Positions 7,937 through 16,011 of a stretch of 64,000 nt of DNA are shown here, piece by piece. The DNA lies in NCBI RefSeq assembly GCF_001941965.1, contig NZ_MKZO01000026.1, positions 21,000-84,999 on the forward strand, given 5' to 3'. Origin of the DNA: Pseudomonas putida. GTDB lineage: Bacteria; Pseudomonadota; Gammaproteobacteria; Pseudomonadales; Pseudomonadaceae. A model generated the notes under the pieces. That model made no database searches. It worked only from the letters and a program-made list of their open reading frames with translations, and was not told the DNA's origin. The first letter of the stretch is position 1, and each line of letters opens with the position of its first letter. Both the position numbers and the translations under genes were made by a program.

Positions 7937-9219
7937 TCGCCGCGCTTCTGTTTCAGCAGCTCGACGGCGCGGTCGGCGCGTACGTCATGGTCCTGCACCA
8001 GCTGGCGGGCGACCCAGTCCACCTCGTCGCCACGGGCACCGGCCACCACGGCGATGTTTCTCGCGTGCAGGGCCATATGACCACGCTGGATGCCTTCGGT
8101 CGCCAGGGCGCGCATCGCCCCGAGGTTCTGCGCCAGGCCCACGGCCACGGCAATTTCCGCCAGGTCCTGGGCGGTCTTGACCCCGAGGATGCGCAGCGAC
8201 AGTTGCGCCAGCGGATGGGTCTTGGTCGCGCCGCCGACCAGGCCCACCGGCATCGGCATTTCCAGGGTGCCGACCAGATGGCCGTTGCCGTCCTTTTCCC
8301 AGGTGGTCAGGGAGCCGTAGTGACCGCTGCGGCAGGCGTAGGCGTGGGCTCCGGCCTCGACCGCGCGCCAGTCGTTGCCGGTGGCGACGATCAGCGGGTC
8401 GATGCCGTTCATGATGCCTTTGTTATGGGTCGCGGCGCGGTAGGGGTCGACGGCGGCGAAGGAATAGGCGTCGAGGATGCCCTCGATCACCGCTTCGCCG
8501 CTGAATTCGGCGGACTTCAGTTGCTCCGGGGTGATCCGCACCTGGGCCCGGGCCAGGCGCAGGTCGGCCAGGTTGGAGAGGATGCGCAGGCGCACCTTGC
8601 CGCCGGTGATCTCCTCCATCAGCGGCGCCACGGCCTCGGCCATGGTGTTGACCGTGTTGGCGCCCATGGCATCGCGCACATCGACGATCAGGTGGGCCAC
8701 CAGCATCGGGCCGCGCGGGGTATCGGCGAAGGTGTGCACCTCGATATCGCGGCAGCCGCCGCCGAGGCGGTTGAGCAACTGGTCCTTGCGGTTGGCCAGC
8801 TCGATGATCTCGTCCTTGCGCCGCAGCAGGCTCAGGCGCGCATTGAGCGGATCGGCGACGCCGACGATCTGTACCTGGGCGCGCATCAGCGGGGCGCTGC
8901 TGGAGGTCACGAAACCGCCGTTGGCCCGGGCCAGCTTGGCCATGTAGGAGGCGGCGGCGACGATCGAAGGCTCTTCCACCACTAGCGGCACCAGCACATC
9001 GCGGCCATTGACCTGGAAATTGCTGGCCACGGCGAAGGGCAGTTCGAACTTGCCGATGACGTTTTCGATCATGCCGTTGGCGATCTCCATCGGCAGGGCG
9101 CCGGCGTCGGCCAGCAGGGCGACGTCATCGCCGCTCAGGCCGAGCAGGCGGCCGATATGGTCGAGGCGGGCGGCAGGGGACAGGTTGCGGAAATCGGGCA
9201 GGCGGGAGTCGAGGCTCAT
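7933..9219 (-). CDS. mvaA: HMG-CoA reductase, class II (degradative, NAD-linked)
   Basis: 428 aa from ATG 9219 (CAGGAG eight bases upstream); a longer reading to 9513 is rejected. Sequence and length closely follow P. mevalonii HMG-CoA reductase: Glu83 in VVEEPS, Lys267 in THNKG, Asp283 in NGIDPLIVATGND, His381 in GHMALHARN. Class II enzymes of this kind oxidise mevalonate to HMG-CoA with NAD+ and coenzyme A when cells grow on mevalonate. It is the first gene of the leftward cluster and diverges from a MocR-type regulator with operator-like repeats between them, which suggests substrate-dependent induction. Confidence 0.96.
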   Translation of the reverse strand: MSLDSRLPDFRNLSPAARLDHIGRLLGLSGDDVALLADAGALPMEIANGMIENVIGKFELPFAVASNFQVNGRDVLVPLVVEEPSIVAAASYMAKLARANGGFVTSSSAPLMRAQVQIVGVADPLNARLSLLRRKDEIIELANRKDQLLNRLGGGCRDIEVHTFADTPRGPMLVAHLIVDVRDAMGANTVNTMAEAVAPLMEEITGGKVRLRILSNLADLRLARAQVRITPEQLKSAEFSGEAVIEGILDAYSFAAVDPYRAATHNKGIMNGIDPLIVATGNDWRAVEAGAHAYACRSGHYGSLTTWEKDGNGHLVGTLEMPMPVGLVGGATKTHPLAQLSLRILGVKTAQDLAEIAVAVGLAQNLGAMRALATEGIQRGHMALHARNIAVVAGARGDEVDWVARQLVQDHDVRADRAVELLKQKRGE

Positions 9220-9312
9220 GGGGGCTCCTGTGGAGTCATTGTTGTTGGGGCGACGGCTTGAGCGCGGCGCCGGCGTGGTGCTAAATGTGCAGCCACTGTG
9301 CCCTTGGATAAA

Positions 9313-9347
9313 GGTACAGTTTTGCCCAACAGTACCCAGACTGTACC
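9313..9347. promoter_or_regulatory. Probable operator of the MocR-type regulator in the mvaA divergent region
   Basis: Three related 9-base half-sites: GGTACAGTT at 9313-9321, AACAGTACC at 9328-9336 and GACTGTACC at 9339-9347. The first two form a near-perfect inverted repeat (8 of 9), and the third repeats the right half. They lie 24-58 bases before the regulator ATG and about 95 bases before mvaA. Paired direct and inverted half-sites are usual for GabR/MocR regulators. Binding is inferred. Confidence 0.6.
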
Positions 9348-9370
9348 CATGACAGCCCAGGAGCGTGCCG

Positions 9371-10747
9371 ATGGTCCGTGTCACCCTTGCCCAGCAGGTC
9401 GCCGATTCGGTGGAGCAGCAGATCCGTGCCGGGGTGCTCAAGGCCGGCGACCGCCTGCCGTCGCTGCGCGAATACATGCGCCTGCACGGACACTCGAAGA
9501 ACACCGTGATCACCGCCTACGAAATCCTCGCCTCCAAGGGGCTGGTGGAGGCGCGGCACGGGCAGGGCTTCTTCGTCGGCGTGCTGGTGCAGGCGGCGGA
9601 AGCGGACGAAACGCCGCCCTACACCCGGGCCATGGACACTATCTGGATGATGCGCCAGCAGTTCGTCCGCGAGCCGGGGGTGGCGCCGCTGGGCGAAGGT
9701 TTCGCACCGGTCTCATGGCTGCAGGACATGCGTCTGGACAAGTTCACCCGGCAGGTGATGCGCAGTGGTGCCGGCAACCTGTTCCGCTACGGCAACCGCC
9801 TGGGCAACCCAGCCTTGCGCCAGAGCCTGGTGCGCAAGCTGGCCAGTTATGCGATCAGCGCCACGCCGCGGCAGATCGTCACCACCCACGGCGCCAACCA
9901 TGCGCTGGACCTGATCATCCGCCGCTTCGTGGTGCCGGGGGATGCGGTGCTGGTGGAGAACCCGGGTTACTACCCGTTGTTCGGCAAGTTGCAGATGCAG
10001 GGCGCGCGGATGCTCAGTGTCCCGCGCCTGCCTGACGGGCCGGACATGGATGCCCTCGAAGCGCTGTTGCAGCGGGAGCGGCCGCGGTTGTTCTTCGTCC
10101 AGTCGGTCTGCCACAACCCCACCGGCTCCGATATCTCCCCGGCCAAGGCCCATCGCCTGCTGCAACTGGCCGAGCGGCATGACCTGCTGCTGGTGGAGGA
10201 CGATGCCCTGGCCGACTTCAAGCCCAGTTCCGCGCTCAAGGTCGCGGCGCTGGATCAATTGCGGCGTTCGCTGTACATCGGCAGTTTTTCCAAGTCGGTG
10301 TCGGCGGCGTTGCGGGTGGGGTATATCGCTGGCAGCAAGGACATCATCGATGAGCTGGCGGATCTGCAGATGATGCTGCACACCAGTTGCTCGGAGCTGT
10401 GCGAGCGTACGGCGGATGTGATTCTTGGCGAAGGGCATTTCCTGCGGCATCTGATGCGCTTGCAGGACCGGGTGCGGGAGGCCACGGAAGGTGGATTGCA
10501 GGTGCTGGATGAGTTGGGGGCGGAGGTGTTCTGCCGGCCGCAGCAGAGCCTGTACTTGTGGGCTCGGTTTCCGGGGATCGAGGACACGGCGCAGTTGACC
10601 CGGGAAGTGCAGGGCAGGGGCGTGATGCTGGCGCCGGGGGCGATTTTCCAGACGGATCAGAAGGGGGTGACGCCGTGGACGCGGTTGAATGTGGCGTATT
10701 TGCGGGAGGCGGTGTTTGCGGAGTGTATTCGGGGGCGAGGCGCTTGA
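9371..10747 (+). CDS. MocR/GabR-family PLP-binding transcriptional regulator
   Basis: 458 aa from ATG 9371, eight bases after CAGGAG; GTG 9365 is too close to that site. The N-terminal winged helix is GntR type (about residues 8-75, with RLPSLREYMRLHGHSKNTV). Residues 100-455 form a class I aminotransferase fold with the HNPTGSDISP loop and the PLP lysine in SFSKSVSAALRVGY. Such proteins sense an amine, amino acid or PLP adduct and control adjacent genes. Divergence from mvaA makes it the likely regulator of the mva cluster. It ends shortly before the tRNA-side terminator and attL. Confidence 0.9.
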   Translation: MVRVTLAQQVADSVEQQIRAGVLKAGDRLPSLREYMRLHGHSKNTVITAYEILASKGLVEARHGQGFFVGVLVQAAEADETPPYTRAMDTIWMMRQQFVREPGVAPLGEGFAPVSWLQDMRLDKFTRQVMRSGAGNLFRYGNRLGNPALRQSLVRKLASYAISATPRQIVTTHGANHALDLIIRRFVVPGDAVLVENPGYYPLFGKLQMQGARMLSVPRLPDGPDMDALEALLQRERPRLFFVQSVCHNPTGSDISPAKAHRLLQLAERHDLLLVEDDALADFKPSSALKVAALDQLRRSLYIGSFSKSVSAALRVGYIAGSKDIIDELADLQMMLHTSCSELCERTADVILGEGHFLRHLMRLQDRVREATEGGLQVLDELGAEVFCRPQQSLYLWARFPGIEDTAQLTREVQGRGVMLAPGAIFQTDQKGVTPWTRLNVAYLREAVFAECIRGRGA

Positions 10748-10767
10748 GGGTGCAGCCGGCAGAAACA

Positions 10768-10796
10768 AAAAAGCCCTGAATAATCAGGGCTTTGAT
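10768..10796. terminator. Intrinsic terminator, probably the original tRNA-Ser terminator
   Basis: Stem AGCCCTGA (10772-10779) and TCAGGGCT (10784-10791) with loop ATAA, flanked by an A-run on the left and T-rich bases on the right, so it can work both ways. It ends the regulator gene. Before phage entry it would have lain just downstream of the 3' end of the leftward tRNA-Ser gene. Confidence 0.75.
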
Positions 10797-10804
10797 GAAG
10801 AATT

Positions 10805-10865
10805 ATGGCGGAAGCGTAGAGATTCGAACTCTAGGATAGTTGCCCATCGACGGTTTTCAAGACCG
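10805..10865. repeat. attL: displaced 3' half of tRNA-Ser
   Basis: 61 bases matching 61554-61614 with two differences (10820 A versus 61569 G; 10830 T versus 61579 C). It contains the tRNA 3' end including CCA and the T arm, up to the anticodon region, but the 5' half is absent here, so it is not a functional tRNA. The two differences are opposite each other in the T stem. Confidence 0.88.
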
Positions 10866-10907
10866 ACCGGAAAAGCCAGTCGCCGCACTGCCAGCATGGC
10901 AACTTCG

Positions 10908-10979
10908 GTTCCGAAACAGACCAAAAACGAACTGCCTGCAACCCTTGCACGGTAACGGTCTCTGTTTTCTTTTCGGAAC
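10908..10979. promoter_or_regulatory. Putative left arm-type integrase/excisionase sites
   Basis: GTTCCGAAAC at 10908-10917 and a 9-of-10 copy in reverse (TTTTCGGAAC) at 10970-10979, between the att core and the integrase stop. Exact copies of the same 10-mer occur at the other prophage end (61441-61450 reversed, 61452-61461). Recurrence at both ends is what arm sites for a lambda-type integrase would look like. Confidence 0.5.
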
Positions 10980-10989
10980 TTGTTTTGAC

Positions 10990-12039
10990 TCACTTTGAGG
11001 GTTTGGCGATGGCGCCAACACGACGGTAGACGCGCTCGGTTATGTCGCCTTCGGTATGACCGAGCAACAAACTGGCGTCCTTGACGTCTTTGATTTCAGA
11101 AGCGGCTTTCGGCCTGATGTCGCGGAATTGGAATTGCGCGATCTTCTCCGCCAGGGCTTGATCGCCGGCCTCGATGGCGATCGATTGAGCCCTTTCCCTT
11201 GCCTCATCCCACCGGCGGCGGAGCATTGGCGCAGTCATTCGGCGCCCGGTGCTGCTGATGATCCAGTACGGCGAAGAATGTGCTGCATTGCGCGCCTCGA
11301 TTTGCTTGAGAAGGGCGCCCAGGCTGTTGTCGATCCCATGCTCAGAGAGCAGGATCCTTAAGCGCTTTTGGGTTTTGTTCTGCTGAACGACAAGGAAATT
11401 TCCTTCCACGTCATCCTTCCTCATCACCAGCACGTCCGCCGGACGCTGGCCCGTCAGATACGCCAGGTCCATGGCGTCCTTCAATCCCGGATCCGCCTTG
11501 CGGTAAACCGCCTCCCATACCGCGTCGTTCGCATAGAAGTCGCGCGGCACCTCCTTGTTCTTCCTCACGCCTTGGCAAGGGTTCTCCTTGCTCGTCAGGC
11601 CCCACTCGCGCGCGATGTTGAATACGTGGGAGAGGGTTGCAATCTCACGATTGGCTCGCACCTTCGCGCCGCGCGCATCCCTATACCCCGCAATCATCGC
11701 TGGAGTGATTGCGTCAATGGGGGCGCTGTCGAACACTGGACGAAGCTGACGCAGCTCGGCCAGGTTGTCCTTCTGAGTTCGCTCACCCTTCTTCGGAATG
11801 ATGTCGCGCACATATCGATCAAAGATCGCCTTCATCGTGCGCAGATCGATAGGGATGTCTTTTGCCTCCAGATCGGCCCACTTGATCCGTGCTTGGGCCA
11901 GGTCTGTGCCGAGCGGTATTTCCTTCCCTTCGCTGTTGCAGTAGTAGTAACCCACCCAGATCTTGCCGCTTTTACGCAGACGCTTGCGGCGGTATACCCC
12001 GGGGGGCAGGTCGCGGTTTTCCGTGTCGCGCGGTCGCAT
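10990..12039 (-). CDS. int: Tyrosine-recombinase integrase of the prophage
   Basis: 349 aa. It opens with an arm-binding-like segment (LPPGVYRRKRLRKSGKIWVGYYYCNSEGKEIPLG), then a SAM-like core-binding domain (about 65-160) and the catalytic domain: Arg199 in TGQRP, Lys222, Arg309 in RDIR, His328 in LLGHTEGD and nucleophile Tyr338. The position usually held by His before the second Arg is Arg306, a tolerated variant. It lies next to attL and is the obvious enzyme for integration at tRNA-Ser. Its ATG directly abuts the stop of the DUF4224 gene (TGA-ATG), so the two are coupled. Confidence 0.92.
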   Translation of the reverse strand: MRPRDTENRDLPPGVYRRKRLRKSGKIWVGYYYCNSEGKEIPLGTDLAQARIKWADLEAKDIPIDLRTMKAIFDRYVRDIIPKKGERTQKDNLAELRQLRPVFDSAPIDAITPAMIAGYRDARGAKVRANREIATLSHVFNIAREWGLTSKENPCQGVRKNKEVPRDFYANDAVWEAVYRKADPGLKDAMDLAYLTGQRPADVLVMRKDDVEGNFLVVQQNKTQKRLRILLSEHGIDNSLGALLKQIEARNAAHSSPYWIISSTGRRMTAPMLRRRWDEARERAQSIAIEAGDQALAEKIAQFQFRDIRPKAASEIKDVKDASLLLGHTEGDITERVYRRVGAIAKPSK

Positions 12040-12282
12040 TCAGTGCACCCTTGAGAAGTCCGGTGTCCATGCTGGAGTAGGCAGTAGTGGAGGCGTGACC
12101 TGCACGATCGCCACTGTGTCGCCAAGCCTGGCGCGAAGGTACTGGCGCCCAACCAGTGGTCGGCCGCCGCGGCTTTCAACGAACTTCCAGTCGTTTTTGA
12201 TGAGCCAGCGACGTTGGCCGGCGCGGGTCTTGTAGCCGGTGATCTCCACCAGCTCTTCGTCCGAGAGGATTTCGGTTTCCAT
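12040..12282 (-). CDS. DUF4224 family protein, likely excisionase or integrase partner
   Basis: 80 aa from ATG 12282 with GGAGA upstream. MxxEILSDEELVEITGYKTRAGQRRWL is the DUF4224 signature, a short winged-helix-like protein regularly found directly before phage integrases in Pseudomonas and Burkholderia. Gene order and coupling to int suggest a role in excision directionality. Function is inferred from position. Confidence 0.75.
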   Translation of the reverse strand: METEILSDEELVEITGYKTRAGQRRWLIKNDWKFVESRGGRPLVGRQYLRARLGDTVAIVQVTPPLLPTPAWTPDFSRVH

Positions 12283-12320
12283 GGGATGGTCTCCACGCCG
12301 CCGTCGGCGGCAGTTGGTGG

Positions 12321-12701
12321 TCAGGCCTTTGCCGGGAACCACTCGTTGTCGTATTCGAACTGCGTGACGCGTCGAGGCTCGATATGGGGCATGGACTGCT
12401 TGAGCTCGTGGATAGAGCCGTGCGCTCCGCTGAAGTCCTTCACTTCCCGCAGGAACACCTCCTTGAAGATCCGCACCAGGTGATCGGCCGCTTCTGCAGC
12501 AGACTCCTCGCGGTAGAACCCGGCGATTGTCACCCCGTCGTCAACGAGCCAGACGGTCTTGCGCGGCGCTTGCTCGGCCTTCTCGATGGTCTCGGTCATC
12601 TTCTGGTGGGCGTAGCGGATCTGGTCCAACGACATTTTGCTGATCCACTCATCAGTCCCAATGCGTAGGGTGTGTCCGTAATCGCACTTGATTTCGGGCA
12701 T
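12321..12701 (-). CDS. Phage protein of unknown function
   Basis: 126 aa, soluble, with a Glu/Lys-rich helix at about residues 20-48 and no membrane segment. It starts at ATG 12701. It forms part of the leftward accessory block of the prophage, 38 bases upstream of the DUF4224 gene. Not recognised. Confidence 0.7.
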   Translation of the reverse strand: MPEIKCDYGHTLRIGTDEWISKMSLDQIRYAHQKMTETIEKAEQAPRKTVWLVDDGVTIAGFYREESAAEAADHLVRIFKEVFLREVKDFSGAHGSIHELKQSMPHIEPRRVTQFEYDNEWFPAKA

Positions 12702-12769
12702 AGGTCATCCTCGCCCGCGCATGTCGGCGGGCTCATGTGTTAAAAGAGGGAATGAACAGGAGGATTGAT

Positions 12770-12940
12770 ATGGGCAAGACAGCCAAACCGTTTTACTTCG
12801 CCGCCGTGCCGCTCATTGCGATTGGCGCTGCGTTCGCCGCCGTTGGGGCGTCGGGTCAGGCTGCATTCGGATACACATCGGTCGGCCTCCTGGTGCCGGG
12901 CCTCGTGCTGTTGGTCACCGGGTATCGCCGGCGGGCTTGA
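12770..12940 (+). CDS. Small two-helix membrane protein
   Basis: 56 aa from ATG 12770, placed by a strong AGGAGG eight bases upstream. Residues 9-28 and 34-50 are hydrophobic with a short turn, and the end is basic (GYRRRA). It is transcribed against its leftward neighbours, so it has its own promoter, as lysogenic-conversion morons do. Function unknown. Confidence 0.65.
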   Translation: MGKTAKPFYFAAVPLIAIGAAFAAVGASGQAAFGYTSVGLLVPGLVLLVTGYRRRA

Positions 12941-12956
12941 GCTGTAAGGGGAGGGT

Positions 12957-13436
12957 TTAGGCTGGACGCTTCATGAAGGTGATCCAGTGCGTCTTCTCGC
13001 GCTTGCCGGACTTGTGACCAAACAGAGGCTTCTCGTTGGTCAGCGCCAGCAGTTCGCTGACCAGTACCTGGGTTTCGTTCCACTTGAAGATCAGGATGCC
13101 CTCAGGCTCTAGCACGCGAAAGCATTCGGCGAAGCCCTGGCGAATGTCCTCGCGCCAGTCACCGGTGAGTAGCCCGTACTTGGCGCGCATCCAACTGTCC
13201 ACGCCGGCGCGAACAAGGTGTGGCGGGTCGAACACGACCAGGCGGAAGGTCGAGGACACGAAGGGTAATTTGCGGAAGTCCATCAGCACGTCAGGCTCAA
13301 CCTTCAGCACCCGGCCATCGCACAGCAGGTGCTCCTCGTCGCGGATGTCGCCGAACAGAGCACGCTGGTCCTGCTTGTCGAACCACATCATGCGGCTGGC
13401 GCTGCAGGGGTCGAGAACCTTTGCGGTTGCGTTCAT
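12957..13436 (-). CDS. SAM-dependent DNA methyltransferase (DPPH-motif)
   Basis: 159 aa from ATG 13436 with GGAGGTGG before it. The central VVFDPPHLV is a catalytic DPPY/W-like motif, and a later FRVLEPEGILIFKWNE strand fits a Rossmann-type methyltransferase. Short stand-alone enzymes of this kind are common in Pseudomonas phages and probably modify phage DNA against host restriction. Base specificity (N6-adenine or N4-cytosine) cannot be read from the sequence. Its start overlaps a tiny upstream ORF by ATGA. Confidence 0.75.
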   Translation of the reverse strand: MNATAKVLDPCSASRMMWFDKQDQRALFGDIRDEEHLLCDGRVLKVEPDVLMDFRKLPFVSSTFRLVVFDPPHLVRAGVDSWMRAKYGLLTGDWREDIRQGFAECFRVLEPEGILIFKWNETQVLVSELLALTNEKPLFGHKSGKREKTHWITFMKRPA

Positions 13437-13483
13437 CGCGGCCACCTCCATACGTGGCAGGCCATGTAGGCGAGGGCGATCAT
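13433..13483 (-). CDS. Possible 16-residue coupled peptide
   Basis: ATG 13483 with GAGGGG upstream, reading MIALAYMACHVWRWPR and overlapping the methyltransferase start by ATGA. It fills the gap between the ASCH and methyltransferase genes. It may be a translational-coupling ORF; no function is apparent. Confidence 0.35.
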   Translation of the reverse strand: MIALAYMACHVWRWPR

Positions 13484-13881
13484 ACGGATCCCCTCAGCTG
13501 TCTGGTGACCTCCTGTGGGACATCGAAGAACTGCAGGCGCCCTTTGCACGGTATGAACGGCAGCGGCTTCGGATCGCGCAGCACGAACCCCATGTCGCCC
13601 ACGTACCAGGGCGAGTCGCTGTGATCGACTGAATCGACCAGCTCGACAGAGCCGATGATGCCGCCTCGCAGCAAGTCTGCCTCCGAATAGAATGGCGGTA
13701 GGCTCAGCACACGTTCTTCGCAGAACCGGGAAGCTGCTCGCCAGTAATCACGAGTCATCCCTTGGGACGCATGCACCAGAAAGCGACCTCGAAACCTCGT
13801 GTGCCAGGTGCGGTTCTCGATGTCCTTGCCCCCGTGGATGATCAGCCAGGCCCATGGCTGCTTGATTGAAAGCGCCTTCAC
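13480..13881 (-). CDS. ASCH-domain protein
   Basis: 133 aa. It opens MKALSIKQPWAWLIIHGGKDIENR, the classic ASCH (PUA-like) start with the QPWA and KxIExR motifs. ASCH folds bind RNA or modified nucleotides and recur in phage genomes. The next gene upstream overlaps it by ATGA, placing it in a tightly packed leftward operon. Confidence 0.85.
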   Translation of the reverse strand: MKALSIKQPWAWLIIHGGKDIENRTWHTRFRGRFLVHASQGMTRDYWRAASRFCEERVLSLPPFYSEADLLRGGIIGSVELVDSVDHSDSPWYVGDMGFVLRDPKPLPFIPCKGRLQFFDVPQEVTRQLRGSV

Positions 13882-14126
13882 AGCGAATACCTCTCTTCAT
13901 CCCAGCGCCCAGGCGCCGTTGCAGGTGTAGGTTCGGATTCTTGTTCGTGCGGGGAGAGCTGGCGCTGAGTACCGGCTATCTGGCTATCGGGGATGCAACT
14001 GATCCCGACACCGTTCAAGATCCAGCAGGTGACCCCGCGGCGGCTGTCGTGCTGCACGTCGATGACGTTCTCCTGGGCGCTGGCGCCGGTGGCCAGCAGC
14101 AGGAGGCAGAGGGCGAGGCGTGTCAT
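13878..14126 (-). CDS. Small exported protein
   Basis: 82 aa with a signal peptide (MTRLALCLLLLATGASAQ, cleavage at about residue 17) and two Cys in the mature part that could pair. It overlaps both neighbours by ATGA. Unknown role; an exported product in this block would be expected to act in the periplasm. Confidence 0.65.
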   Translation of the reverse strand: MTRLALCLLLLATGASAQENVIDVQHDSRRGVTCWILNGVGISCIPDSQIAGTQRQLSPHEQESEPTPATAPGRWDEERYSL

Positions 14127-14419
14127 GGCTGCACCTCGGCGTTATAGCGCTGGTAGTCCTCACCGAACTCCCAGCAGTAGGTCGCCGGCCATGCGCCTGG
14201 CGTGCCTTCCTCGACGAACACGTATCGGTGCGCAAACTCGCCCGAGCGATCCGGTACTGTCTTGCACCATTTGTGTTGCGGGCCGCCCAAGAACCAGCCT
14301 GGGTATTGCTTGACGGCTGCCGCCATGAAAGCTTCAAGGTCGTGGTGACCCTTGCTCATTGCGATGTAGGTGTCGCTACCGACGCTCCAGACATCGAGTG
14401 GATATTGCTTGGCCGTCAT
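14123..14419 (-). CDS. Phage protein of unknown function
   Basis: 98 aa from ATG 14419, chosen because it overlaps the preceding gene by ATGA; longer in-frame readings run through another gene. Aromatic-rich C-terminal half (PGWFLGGPQHKWCKTVP, AYCWEFGEDYQRYN). Soluble, not recognised. Confidence 0.65.
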   Translation of the reverse strand: MTAKQYPLDVWSVGSDTYIAMSKGHHDLEAFMAAAVKQYPGWFLGGPQHKWCKTVPDRSGEFAHRYVFVEEGTPGAWPATYCWEFGEDYQRYNAEVQP

Positions 14420-14730
14420 GGCGTCACCGCCCTGCGAGCCCAGGTTACGCAGGGCCCATCTTCCGAATCGTTGATCGCGAGCAAGAACCACTCTGCGCCA
14501 GGTGAGGCAGGCTCCCATCCAATGCAGTGTGCCGCGCCGTCGTCGTAGGGATGGTGGTCGCTGATATCGGCCTCCATCGTCCAGCGCTTGAGTTCCAGGC
14601 CCTGCTGGCTCAGCCAGTGCGCAAGCACGGTCCAGCAGCCGTCGAATGCTGGCAGTTCGGGGTGAAGCCACCAGCCATTCGCATCGCGGGCAACGGCGGT
14701 AGGCTGGATCAGTTTGATTTCCTTGGACAT
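14416..14730 (-). CDS. Phage protein of unknown function
   Basis: 104 aa, Trp-rich (eight Trp), soluble, starting at ATG 14730 after AAGGAGAAG. It contains a segment WLLHPELPAFDGCWTVLAHWLSQ-like in composition. It is coupled to the next gene by ATGA. Not recognised. Confidence 0.65.
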   Translation of the reverse strand: MSKEIKLIQPTAVARDANGWWLHPELPAFDGCWTVLAHWLSQQGLELKRWTMEADISDHHPYDDGAAHCIGWEPASPGAEWFLLAINDSEDGPCVTWARRAVTP

Positions 14731-14812
14731 AACTTCTCCTTCGCCGCGATCGCGGCAGTTGAATAGAGGGGAGAGGGGTTAAAGTAGGTAGGAGTACGGA
14801 TGTGCTCCGGCG

Positions 14813-15763
14813 TTAGGAAGGCTTGCGCTCCAGAGCGGCGCGGGCTTGCCAAGCCGACCACTCATGCCTGTTGAAGTGGCGCACATAGCCAGATTGGGAA
14901 TGGCGCCAAGCGTCATATGCGGCCCGCTCATCGCGCTCAACCGGCGCGCAGTCCGGGCAAGGTGCATCGCCCTGGTCAAACGTCTCAGGGGTTTGTCCGG
15001 TCTGCCAGCCGATCACGCCATGGTCCTGGCAGGTCTCGCACTTCGGCGCGCTCGGCTCTGCGCTGGCGGATAGGGCAACAAACGCGTGCAGCTCCTTCAC
15101 GAAGTCGTGTTCGTCTTCTGGGTCAAAGGACTTGAAGCCTTCATCCATACCCATGCAAAAACGCTGGTTCAGGCAGTGTTCGACCATGCCCACCAGTGTT
15201 GAGTAGGCTTCTTGACCAAGTGCATGCATCGGATGCGCATCCCGCTCGGCCAGTTTGGCCTGCAGTCGCTCGAAGCCCTTCTGGGTCCCGGCATATAGCT
15301 CGCCCAAGGCTTCATACGATTTGGTCATTTCGGCCAGATCGAAGCGCAGCCGCTCAACCTCCCCAGCATCTGCGTGGGTATAGAGCGGCCCCAGCTTGGC
15401 GATTTCGTCGAGGCAGGCATTCCAGCCTTCTGCATTGCCCAATCCTCGATAACCAGCGCCTCCGTTCAGAGTCTCGCGCTTGCGTTCAGGCAGCGCCACC
15501 GGCTCGCCCTGGAGCTGCTCGGCTCTGGCGTTCCACAGCTCGACTGCCTTATCGCGGCCTGGCTGATCCTCACCTTCATCCTGCACCACTCCCACCGGGC
15601 CACGTGCCAGGCAGGCCTCATTCGGCCCGGTCAGGCCTTGACAGATCACAACTGAAGCGTCGAGGTCTAGGCGCTCGATTAGAAAGTCCTGCTGGCCGCA
15701 GAAGGGGCACGGCAGCAGTTCGCTGGTCGTTTCGGTATTGCTGGATCGGTTTTCTGTGGGCAT
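14813..15763 (-). CDS. Lar-like zinc-ribbon protein with coiled coil
   Basis: 316 aa from ATG 15763 with GAGGT upstream; a longer frame to 16105 is rejected. The N-terminus ELLPCPFCGQQDFLI is the Lar/restriction-alleviation type zinc knuckle. A long helix follows (about 150-195), then a second Cys cluster CETCQDHGVIGW...CPDC near 268-292, and a C-terminal AYDAWRHSQ...EWSAWQARA motif found in many phage proteins. It may blunt host restriction, fitting a block that also encodes two methyltransferases. Function inferred. Confidence 0.65.
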   Translation of the reverse strand: MPTENRSSNTETTSELLPCPFCGQQDFLIERLDLDASVVICQGLTGPNEACLARGPVGVVQDEGEDQPGRDKAVELWNARAEQLQGEPVALPERKRETLNGGAGYRGLGNAEGWNACLDEIAKLGPLYTHADAGEVERLRFDLAEMTKSYEALGELYAGTQKGFERLQAKLAERDAHPMHALGQEAYSTLVGMVEHCLNQRFCMGMDEGFKSFDPEDEHDFVKELHAFVALSASAEPSAPKCETCQDHGVIGWQTGQTPETFDQGDAPCPDCAPVERDERAAYDAWRHSQSGYVRHFNRHEWSAWQARAALERKPS

Positions 15764-16011
15764 GGGGATACCTCGATTGCCGACAAACGGTAGTTGCTGT
15801 GTGAGCAGTCGTGATCGGCAGTGATCGCTGATGAAGGGTTTTTGGAAAAAACCCAAGAGGATTCGAATTGGTCGTGACAGCACAATTTCCTCATCTACAG
15901 AGGAGCTGTACCGACATGATGAAGCGAGTGATAGAAGAGGTAATCGTTCAGCTGATAGCCTAGGGCATCTTGGATGCGATGGCCTGGGCTTGGGAGTTGG
16001 TGAAAACGCCA

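Noticed and set aside
15916..15960. 14-codon rightward ORF (MMKRVIEEVIVQLIA) after GAGGAG
   Set aside because: Too short to support without expression data; no coupled gene follows.
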